In this document: piece by piece, positions 1 through 4,965 of the stretch | How positions within the stretch are numbered: position 1 is the first letter of the stretch | How the letters are laid out: every line of letters starts with the position of its first letter | Origin: JBFWQM01 sp050249455 | GTDB lineage: Bacteria > Pseudomonadota > Alphaproteobacteria > MPNO01 > VGEU01 | Assembly: GCA_050249455.1 (NCBI GenBank) | Contig: JBFWQM010000249.1 | Span: forward strand, 1-7,514 | Length of the DNA stretch: 7,514 bases | Direction of reading: 5' to 3' | Position numbers and translations under genes: made by a program | The notes under the pieces: generated by a model | Told to the model about the DNA's origin: nothing | Seen by the model: the letters and a program-made list of their open reading frames with translations, nothing else | Database searches by the model: none

Positions 1-319
1 ACGTCATGTCGGAATGCCAGGTTTCGCCGAACGCGCTGGTCGAGGCCTCGTCGGCGCGCAGCTCCTGGACGATCGCGGTCTTCGAGTCCGCCTCGTGCGA
101 GATCGGCGGGCCATAGGGCTCGCCGAAACGGCCGGCGAAGGCGATGTACGCCTCGTGATCCAGATGCTGGTCGGGAAAGGCCAGCACCTTGTGCTCCATC
201 CACGCGTCGTGGACGGTCTTGAACGTGTCGTCGTCAAGCGGCTGCGACAGGTCCAGCCCGTGAACCTTCGCCCCGAAGATGGGCGATATCTTTTCGATCG
301 AGATCGAATTCTTGCGCAA
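1..319 (-). CDS. TauD/TfdA-family Fe(II)/2-oxoglutarate dioxygenase, N-terminal part (C-terminus beyond window)
   Basis: This is the N-terminal 106 codons of an alpha-ketoglutarate-dependent dioxygenase that couples 2-oxoglutarate decarboxylation to substrate hydroxylation, as in taurine or 2,4-D dioxygenase. The protein shows the family opening GAKVHGLDLSQPLDD (residues 16-30), then HKVLAFPDQHL (43-53), FAGRFGEPYG (61-70) and GETWHSDMT (98-106). The last block carries the first two iron ligands of the HxD motif, H102 and D104. The distal His and the 2-oxoglutarate-binding Arg would lie outside the window. No ATG is available in frame near the conserved start. I chose TTG at 319 because a GGAG lies 10 nt upstream; a second TTG at 325 has that GGAG only 4 nt away. 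The gene is divergent from the Rieske/LigAB operon, which suggests shared regulation. The family call is firm; the substrate is unknown. Confidence 0.88.
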   Translation of the reverse strand, partial: MRKNSISIEKISPIFGAKVHGLDLSQPLDDDTFKTVHDAWMEHKVLAFPDQHLDHEAYIAFAGRFGEPYGPPISHEADSKTAIVQELRADEASTSAFGETWHSDMT

Positions 320-462
320 GGTCAACCCGCTCCGACAATGGGATTGCTGGCGGCGGCTGAAGGGTACATGCGCCCGATCCGCGTTGGAAAGTTCGAATTC
401 CGTCCCGGGTGGCGGCAATCGCGGTTCGGGTTGCTCTTGCCAGGTTTCACCCTTGCCTTCAA

Positions 463-500
463 TCTTGCCGCGAAAAGCCGGTCTTGCCGCGAATGTCGGT
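463..500. repeat. 19-bp tandem direct repeat, candidate regulator-binding site
   Basis: Two adjacent 19-bp units begin with identical TCTTGCCGCGAA (463-474 and 482-493), followed by the similar AAGCCGGT and TGTCGGT. The 19-bp period is close to two helical turns. That would place two protein half-sites on the same face of the DNA, as is common for AraC-family operators. The pair ends about 20 bases before the Rieske start codon, so it may overlap the core promoter or the 5' untranslated region. Binding of the regulator encoded at 3173-4240 is inference. Confidence 0.45.
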
Positions 501-507
501 TGGCTTC

Positions 508-513
508 AGGGAG
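508..513 (+). promoter_or_regulatory. Ribosome binding site that fixes the Rieske gene start
   Basis: AGGGAG lies 7 nt before the ATG at 521. The reading frame stays open far upstream (back to about position 14), so this site decides the start. It also removes the long artificial overlap with the divergent dioxygenase gene. Confidence 0.8.
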
Positions 514-520
514 TCTCGAG

Positions 521-1783
521 ATGCCGGAGGATCATCTGGCCCAGGCGGATTCGGGAATCGCCTACGGGCGTCAGCGGAAAGGCTACGATCCCGACCTCGT
601 CGAAGTGGGGCCCGGCACGCCGTGCGGCGAGTTCATGCGGCGATACTGGCATCCGGTGGACATCTCGGCCCGGCTGAAAGAGCGTCCCAAGCAAATCCGC
701 ATCCTCGGCGAGGATCTGATCCTCTTCCGGGACAAGAGCGGCCGTCCCGGACTTATCACCCCGCGATGCGCCCACCGCGGCGCGCCGATGTCCTACGCCA
801 AGGTGGAGGAGCAAGGCATCCGGTGCCCGTACCACGGCTGGCTGTTCGACGTCGAGGGCCGCTGCCTCAACCAACCCTGCGAACCGGACGGCGGGCGGGC
901 CCGCGATCGCGTACGGCAACCCTGGTATCCCGTCCAGGAGCAATACGGCCTGGTGTTCGCCTATCTCGGCCCGCCGGGGAAGAAGCCGGTCCTGCCGCGC
1001 TGGGACGCGTTCGAGAATCTCGGTTCGGACGAGAAGATCGTCCCCGACGCCGCCGCATTCAGCGTCGGCGGCGACGAGACGGCCGAGCTGATTCCCTGGG
1101 CGTGGATGCAGGATTGGGAGAACACAATGGACCCCCATCACGTGGTGATCCTGCACACCAGCTTCAGCGGCGCGCAGTTCACGCCTGCGATGGCCATCAT
1201 GCCCGACGTGACCTGGGAGCCGACCGAACTCGGCATGCGCTACGTCGCCTACCGCAAGCTGCCGGACGGCCGCGAGGTCGATCGGGTCACCAACGTGATC
1301 TTTCCCAATATCCGGAGCGTTCCCAATGTCGCCTTGACGCACGGCGTGGCGGAAAGCCTGGGCTGGCTGGTTCCCATCGACGATCGCAGCCACCGGACGT
1401 TTCACATCACGCGGATGCCGAAAGCGTTCAACGGCGTGCCGATGGTTACGGCGCCGGCATGGCCGGACGGCAAGAAGTGGTCGGAAATGACGGAGGAAGA
1501 GCACTGGGTCACGCCGGGCGACTGGGAGATCCAGTCCGGCCTCGGCGAAGACGGGATAACGCTGCATGGCGAGGAATTCCTGGCAACCAGCGACCGCGGC
1601 GTCGTCATGAGCCGCCGTCTGCTCAAGAGACAGATAAAGGTGGTCCAGGACGGGGGTGATCCGATCGGGGTTTCCTTCGATCCCGATGCGCCGCCCAGCA
1701 TCGTCGGGTCGGGCAACTTCTACCGAGACATGCCGCGCGGGCAGAGAGCCGTCGCCGCGATGAAGGCGCCTTCGGCGTTTTGA
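521..1783 (+). CDS. Rieske [2Fe-2S] non-heme iron aromatic oxygenase, alpha/oxygenase component
   Basis: This is a 420-aa oxygenase component of a ring-hydroxylating or O-demethylating Rieske system, of the phthalate 4,5-dioxygenase/vanillate-type O-demethylase/LigX size and layout. The Rieske cluster motif is C83-x-H85 and C102-x2-H105 (CAHRG, then CPYHGW). The catalytic iron motif is NTMDPHHVVILH (201-212), giving the bridging D204 and ligands H207 and H212. D334 in GDWEIQSG is a plausible third ligand by analogy with dicamba monooxygenase-type enzymes. The tail contains the family-like TSDRGVVMSRRLLK (356-369). It is the first gene of an operon, 28 bp before the LigA-like gene. Rieske oxygenases need a reductase, and none is encoded here, so it must come from elsewhere. 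Its place before an extradiol dioxygenase suggests that it makes a catecholic diol. An O-demethylase would do so directly, whereas a dihydroxylating enzyme would also need a dehydrogenase. Family certain, substrate unknown. Confidence 0.93.
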   Translation: MPEDHLAQADSGIAYGRQRKGYDPDLVEVGPGTPCGEFMRRYWHPVDISARLKERPKQIRILGEDLILFRDKSGRPGLITPRCAHRGAPMSYAKVEEQGIRCPYHGWLFDVEGRCLNQPCEPDGGRARDRVRQPWYPVQEQYGLVFAYLGPPGKKPVLPRWDAFENLGSDEKIVPDAAAFSVGGDETAELIPWAWMQDWENTMDPHHVVILHTSFSGAQFTPAMAIMPDVTWEPTELGMRYVAYRKLPDGREVDRVTNVIFPNIRSVPNVALTHGVAESLGWLVPIDDRSHRTFHITRMPKAFNGVPMVTAPAWPDGKKWSEMTEEEHWVTPGDWEIQSGLGEDGITLHGEEFLATSDRGVVMSRRLLKRQIKVVQDGGDPIGVSFDPDAPPSIVGSGNFYRDMPRGQRAVAAMKAPSAF

Positions 1784-1800
1784 ACTTTAGACAAGAGCCC

Positions 1801-1805
1801 GGAGG
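1801..1805 (+). promoter_or_regulatory. Ribosome binding site supporting a GTG start
   Basis: GGAGG lies 6 nt before the GTG at 1812. A second GTG follows immediately at 1815 with 9-nt spacing, so the start could be one codon later. Confidence 0.7.
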
Positions 1806-1811
1806 CCACCC

Positions 1812-2171
1812 GTGGTGAAGCAGCTGGATCCCAGCCGACCGATATCCGGCACCTACGTGTTCGACGGCCGGCTCTCGCGCAAAGGGTACAGGATCAACAA
1901 GCTTTGCATTTCGCTGACCAGCGATGCGACGCGCCAGGAATTCAAGGCGGACGAGGAAGCCTATATGGCGAAATACGGGCTGACGGAGGCCGAAAAGGAT
2001 CTCGTCCGCCGGCGTGACTTTCTCGGGCTCATCGCGGCGGGCGGCAACATCTACATGCTGCTGAAGCTCGGTGCCGCGACCGGAAACGGCCTCTATGCGA
2101 TGGGGGCGCAGCAGCGCGGCGAGACGCTCCAGCAGTTTCTCGCGACACGCAATGTTTCGGGGGCGGTGTGA
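1812..2171 (+). CDS. LigA-like small (alpha) subunit of a type II extradiol dioxygenase
   Basis: This 119-aa protein matches the LigA fold of protocatechuate 4,5-dioxygenase alpha subunits. It has GTYVFDGRLSRKGYRINKLC (residues 13-32), a central DEEAYMAKYGLTEAEKDLV stretch, RRRDFLGLIAAGGNIYMLLKL, and a terminal GAQQRGE. The family's characteristic order FDGR, KGY-x-N-K-x-C, AGGN-x-Y and GAQQ is intact. Sphingobium LigA is about 139 aa, so this copy is slightly short but not truncated. In LigAB the small subunit carries no metal and caps the active site of the large subunit. The start is GTG at 1812 (or 1815). The stop codon is followed after a single base by the ATG of the LigB-like gene, a spacing typical of translational coupling of two subunits of one enzyme. 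Actual substrate (protocatechuate, gallate, methylgallate or another catechol) is not determined, so I give no gene symbol. Confidence 0.92.
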   Translation: MVKQLDPSRPISGTYVFDGRLSRKGYRINKLCISLTSDATRQEFKADEEAYMAKYGLTEAEKDLVRRRDFLGLIAAGGNIYMLLKLGAATGNGLYAMGAQQRGETLQQFLATRNVSGAV

Positions 2172-2172
2172 G

Positions 2173-3006
2173 ATGGCGCGTATCGTCGCGGGGATCGGCA
2201 CATCCCATGTCCCGTCCGTGGGCGTCGCCTACGACCGCGGCAAGATGCGGGACCCGGAATGGAAGCCGCTGTCCGACGCGTTCGTGCCGGTGCGCGCTTG
2301 GCTCCAGGAATTGAAACCCGACGTCGCCATCATCGTCTACAACGACCACGGCGCCGATTTCTTCTTCGACAAATATCCGACTTTCGCGGTCGGTGCCGCC
2401 GAGAGCTACGCCATCGCCGACGAAGGCTTCGGCGTCCGTCCGCTGCCGCCGCTGCGGGGCGATGCCGATTTCTCGTGGCACCTGTGCGAGTCGCTCGTCT
2501 ACGACGAGTTCGACATCACGGTGTGCCAGGAGATGGCGCTGGAGCACGGCTTCCTGGTGCCGATGAATCTCTGCTTTCCGCACGATCCGGATTGGCCGGT
2601 CGCCGTCGTCCCGGTGCAGGTCAACGTGGTGCAGCATCCGCTGCCGACGGCGCAGCGCTGCTACCGGCTGGGCCAGGCCATCCGCCGCGCCGTCGAGTCC
2701 TACGGCCGCGACCTGCGTGTCGCCATTGCCGGGACCGGCGGCATGTCGCATCAGCTCAACGGGCCGCGGTTCGGTCACATGAACGAGAAGTTCGATCTGG
2801 ATTTTCTCGACCGGCTCGAACGCGATCCGGACTCGCTCTGTCGGATGACCCATCAAACGTTGATGGAGGAAGCCGGCGCCGAGGCGGTCGAACTCATCAT
2901 GTGGCTCACCATGCGCGGCGCCATGGGTTCGAACAGCCGGCGCATCCACAAGAACTATTATGCCCCGATGACGACGGGGATGGGCATGATCACATTCGAG
3001 GACTGA
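2173..3006 (+). CDS. LigB-like catalytic (beta) subunit of a type II extradiol dioxygenase
   Basis: This 277-aa protein is the catalytic subunit of a LigAB-type dioxygenase, which inserts both atoms of O2 next to a vicinal diol and opens the aromatic ring. It opens MARIVAGIGTSHVP like Sphingobium LigB. Compared from memory with LigB (iron ligands His12, His61, Glu242; base His195), the equivalents are H12 in SHVP, H59 in YNDHG, E240 in AVELIMW and H193 in GGMSHQL. All are present, so it should be active. LigB is about 302 aa; this protein ends soon after GMGMITFED and lacks the long C-terminal tail. The ATG at 2173 was chosen over an upstream in-frame ATG at 2071 because the upstream codons lie inside the LigA-like gene and homology starts exactly at MARI; a G-rich run just upstream (about 2159-2166) can serve as ribosome binding site. 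It is the last gene of the operon. Confidence 0.94.
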   Translation: MARIVAGIGTSHVPSVGVAYDRGKMRDPEWKPLSDAFVPVRAWLQELKPDVAIIVYNDHGADFFFDKYPTFAVGAAESYAIADEGFGVRPLPPLRGDADFSWHLCESLVYDEFDITVCQEMALEHGFLVPMNLCFPHDPDWPVAVVPVQVNVVQHPLPTAQRCYRLGQAIRRAVESYGRDLRVAIAGTGGMSHQLNGPRFGHMNEKFDLDFLDRLERDPDSLCRMTHQTLMEEAGAEAVELIMWLTMRGAMGSNSRRIHKNYYAPMTTGMGMITFED

Positions 3007-3012
3007 CCCAAC

Positions 3013-3035
3013 GCGGCCGCTCGGTAGGCGGCCGC
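3013..3035 (+). terminator. GC-rich hairpin after the Rieske/LigAB operon, possible terminator
   Basis: Perfect 8-bp arms GCGGCCGC (3013-3020) and GCGGCCGC (3028-3035) flank a 7-nt loop, starting 7 nt after the LigB-like stop codon. No T-run follows, so it is not a classical intrinsic terminator; it may stall polymerase or protect the mRNA 3' end. A weaker stem, GTGCG/CGCAC (3053-3066), follows. The rest of the 3007-3172 gap between the convergent genes shows nothing else. Confidence 0.45.
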
Positions 3036-3172
3036 CGACGGTCGCCTCTGGGGTGCGGGCGCGCACGCACGCTTGACCGTCGCCATTTCGGACGGCGGTA
3101 TGGATGCGGGCCGCCGGCCGAAGGCGCCCAACGCGGCAACCGCGATGGGGAGTTGCCCGGGGGGACGGAGGC

Positions 3173-4240
3173 TCAAATCGCGCCTTCTGCCACGTCGCCC
3201 TCCGCGGCGGCCTCGCCCCGGCGCCTCGGTGCCGCGCCTCGGGGCGCCGTCTTTCGGCGCGTCGCTAGACGCGCGGTGTCCGACGGCAGCTCGCCAAAAA
3301 TCCTCCGGTAGGCGCCGGCAAACGCGCTGAGATGGAAGAAGCCCCATTCCATCGCGACGGTCGTCACCGTCGCGCGGCCGCCGGTGGCCTGGCTGAGATC
3401 CCGCCTGGCGCCGTTGAGACGCATGAGGCGCAGGCAGCGGCTCGCGCCCCGGTTGTATACGTCGCGGAAGGCGTATTCCAGCAGGCGCTCGCTCGCCCCG
3501 GCCGCGCGGCTGAGCTCCGGAATGCGCAGGCTCTCGCACGGGTCCGCGGCCGCGAACGCTTCCGCCCGCTGAACGAGGGCGAAGCGACGGGCCCGGACGC
3601 CGCCGGGGCCGGGCAGGGGGGCGGATGCCGTTAAGGCGTCGCGCGCGACGCCCGCCAGCGCCTCGACCAGCCGGGCGACCTGCCGTTCGGTTCCGCCGGC
3701 TTCGGCAAGCGACACAAGGTGCCCGACCTGCCTGCGCAGCGCGGACGCCGCTTCGCTTCGCAGGCCGCGCGGCGGAATGGCCGCCATGCCGGCGATGCCG
3801 GCGTTTTCCGCGGCGCCCCTCGTCGGGAACCACACGACGAGCCACTCGGAGCCGGCCGGGAGGTAAGCCCGGACCGCGGTCCCGGCGACGAGGCCCTCGA
3901 CGGTGTCGCCCCTATGCTCGATGCCCGGTCCGGTCCAGCGCCGACCCGGGCCGGAGAGGAAGCTGTACGCATTCTCTCGCCGGGTCCAGACGCCCTGCAC
4001 CGCCACGCTGGCCGGGTAACGCAAGTAGTCGAGGCACAGATGGCCGCTGCGGAGGCGGACATGGCACCCCGCCAGGCTGGCGGGCTCCAGCACGCAATGG
4101 GCGATGGCCGCCCCCTCGATCGCCGCGTCCAGTTCGCCGAACGCCGGTTCCGCCCGGTATTCCAGCCGCGCGGTCACCGGCGTCCCCGCAACGTGCCGTT
4201 CCGCCGGCCGGCCCGTGTCCTGCCAGGTCAACGATTCCAT
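3173..4240 (-). CDS. AraC/XylS-family transcriptional regulator
   Basis: This 355-aa protein has a C-terminal AraC-type double helix-turn-helix. The first recognition unit is around residues 238-260 (LRIPELSRAAGASERLLEYAF). The second is around 289-312 (VTTVAMEWGFFHLSAFAGAYR), followed by the family signature FGELPSDT (315-322). The first ~210 residues would be the effector-binding/dimerisation part and resemble no domain I can name. The last ~30 residues are a low-complexity Arg/Ala/Glu-rich tail beyond the normal end of the DNA-binding domain. The ATG at 4240 has a GGGGG Shine-Dalgarno 5 nt upstream. The gene converges on the Rieske/LigAB operon, and AraC/XylS proteins commonly activate aromatic-degradation genes, so control of the divergent promoter region at 320-520 is the natural hypothesis. 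This is inference from position and family. Confidence 0.92.
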   Translation of the reverse strand: MESLTWQDTGRPAERHVAGTPVTARLEYRAEPAFGELDAAIEGAAIAHCVLEPASLAGCHVRLRSGHLCLDYLRYPASVAVQGVWTRRENAYSFLSGPGRRWTGPGIEHRGDTVEGLVAGTAVRAYLPAGSEWLVVWFPTRGAAENAGIAGMAAIPPRGLRSEAASALRRQVGHLVSLAEAGGTERQVARLVEALAGVARDALTASAPLPGPGGVRARRFALVQRAEAFAAADPCESLRIPELSRAAGASERLLEYAFRDVYNRGASRCLRLMRLNGARRDLSQATGGRATVTTVAMEWGFFHLSAFAGAYRRIFGELPSDTARLATRRKTAPRGAAPRRRGEAAAEGDVAEGAI

Positions 4241-4431
4241 GTGATCCCCCGCCTTCTTGCGTTTGGAGCGCGTCGAGGAGGGGAGCCCTACGCCGTGGCG
4301 GGACCGTCCGGCAGTACGTTACGGTAAGCCGTGTGTTAACGACATTAAGTATCTGATTTTAGAAAGGATTATTGGCCGTTACCGAGCGTATCATGCCGGT
4401 AGCGCAGCGCGATTGGCATGCCGGCGGCGGC
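4241..4431. promoter_or_regulatory. Region upstream of the araC-type gene with an AT-rich patch, probable promoter
   Basis: This is the 191-bp gap between the AraC-type gene and the end of the small minus-strand gene. Positions about 4310-4380 are clearly AT-rich against the GC-rich surroundings. On the minus strand TAAAAT (4356-4361) is one mismatch from the -10 consensus, but no good -35 box sits 16-18 bp upstream. ACGGTAA (4321-4327) and TTACCG (4379-4384) form an inverted repeat bracketing this patch, which might be an operator. CATGCCGG appears twice (4392-4399 and 4417-4424), and the second copy overlaps the palindrome GGCATGCC (4415-4422). No convincing terminator for the small gene was found, so read-through from it into the regulator gene is possible. 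Confidence 0.4.
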
Positions 4432-4686
4432 TCAGGCGATGGTGTCGAGGTAGGCCTTGAGTTCCGCGCCGAGCTCTTCGACCAGGTTGCGATACTCCAG
4501 GGCCCGCTCGGGCGCCGGCTCGCTCTGGGCGCGCCAGTAACGCAGCGCGCGGGAGGCCTCCGCGAGGTCTTCGCAAATCTGCCGCAACGCCTCGTCGGCG
4601 TCATAGAACCGTTCGGCCTTGGCCAGATCCTGGGGAAAATGCGCGCTCAGCCAGGCGCGCACGTCGTCGGCGGGCAACTCTGCCAT
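4432..4686 (-). CDS. Small protein of unknown function (84 aa)
   Basis: This is a small, soluble, mostly helical protein that I do not recognise. It opens MAELPADDVRAWLSAHFPQD and contains an acidic heptad-like middle (ADEALRQICEDLAEASRALR) and a C-terminal helix ending LVEELGAELKAYLDTIA. There is no signal peptide, membrane segment or cysteine pair; the single Cys is not in a motif. The codon pattern and sensible amphipathic helices argue for a real gene. The ATG at 4686 is preferred over the in-frame TTG at 4692 because an AGGGG ribosome binding site (4695-4699) is 8 nt from the ATG but only 2 nt from the TTG. The gene lies on the same strand as, and 191 bp upstream of, the AraC-type regulator, and is divergent from the TPR membrane protein. 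Function unknown. Confidence 0.65.
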   Translation of the reverse strand: MAELPADDVRAWLSAHFPQDLAKAERFYDADEALRQICEDLAEASRALRYWRAQSEPAPERALEYRNLVEELGAELKAYLDTIA

Positions 4687-4965
4687 CGTCAATGCCCCTG
4701 TACGGGGATCGTCCCGGGCCGGGCCGGCGGCGTGGTCCCGCCATCCGCTCCGCGCGAGCTACAGCACCAGGTTGCGCCGTTTCCTATGACCATGCCGGCT
4801 CTCATGCCGCCCAATACCGCGCAGGGAGCCGCCGCCGGAGTTCTCCGGTCGGGGCCGGACCGCATCGCGGGCGACCGGCTGGCCCTGAGTCGCGTTCACC
4901 CTGCCGCGGCGAGCGCCGATCAACTAGCGTCTTTCCGCAATAGGAGAGGGGGCACGTGACCGGGT
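4687..4965. other. Divergent intergenic region between the small gene and the TPR membrane protein gene
   Basis: These 279 bp should hold promoters for both flanking genes, but I see no clear -35/-10 pair. Two structures are visible. CCCC-TGTAC-GGGG (4695-4707) on the minus strand covers the ribosome binding site of the small gene. CCGGAG-TT-CTCCGG (4835-4848) is a 6-bp inverted repeat. The long plus-strand frame running through this region has a composition unlike a protein and no ribosome binding site. I call no gene here. Confidence 0.4.
4695..4707 (-). promoter_or_regulatory. Possible hairpin over the small gene's ribosome binding site
   Basis: Read on the minus strand, CCCC-GTACA-GGGG forms a 4-bp GC stem whose 3' arm is the AGGGG Shine-Dalgarno sequence of the 84-aa gene. 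If it folds in the mRNA it would reduce ribosome access. The stem is short, so the effect is uncertain. Confidence 0.3.

Larger units (their letters stand above)
320..520. promoter_or_regulatory. Divergent intergenic/promoter region with repeated YCTTGCC motif
   Basis: These 201 bases separate the start of the TauD/TfdA-type gene (minus strand) from the start of the Rieske gene (plus strand), so promoters for both should be here. The word YCTTGCC occurs at 435-441, 451-457, 463-469 and 482-488. The last two copies sit in a tandem 19-bp repeat sharing TCTTGCCGCGAA (463-474 and 482-493). A GGAA-N8-TTCC inverted element lies at 386-401. A TTGCCA at 437-442 could be a -35 box for the operon, but the hexamer 17 bp downstream (460-465) is a poor -10, so I cannot place a promoter confidently. 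No sigma-54 type -24/-12 pair was found. Confidence 0.5.

Noticed and set aside
14..520. Upstream in-frame extension of the Rieske gene giving a 589-aa protein
   Set aside because: The extension runs antisense through the TauD/TfdA-type gene, has no domain-like sequence, and a good ribosome binding site (508-513) sits before ATG 521, where Rieske homology soon begins.
506..1567. Long minus-strand open frame opposite the Rieske gene
   Set aside because: It is a shadow of a high-GC gene: no recognisable domain, while the plus-strand protein carries all Rieske and iron ligands.
2071..2172. Earlier in-frame ATG for the LigB-like protein
   Set aside because: These codons overlap the LigA-like gene in another frame and do not resemble LigB. 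Homology to LigB begins exactly at the ATG at 2173.
2029..3066. 345-codon minus-strand frame opposite the LigAB-like genes
   Set aside because: The opposite strand encodes an intact LigB-like protein with conserved metal ligands. The antisense product is low-complexity and resembles nothing.
3625..4356. Plus-strand frames opposite the AraC-type regulator
   Set aside because: They are Arg/Pro/Ala-rich shadow translations without domains; the minus strand has a clear AraC DNA-binding domain.
4835..4848. CCGGAG-TT-CTCCGG inverted repeat as a terminator
   Set aside because: It lies between two divergent genes where no terminator is expected, and no T-run follows on either strand. At most it is a protein-binding site, so it is only mentioned within the intergenic entry.
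4372..4959. 195-codon plus-strand frame covering the small gene and the intergenic region
   Set aside because: It has no ribosome binding site, starts in the AT-rich regulatory patch, and its second half has no protein-like pattern. The minus-strand 84-aa frame is better supported.
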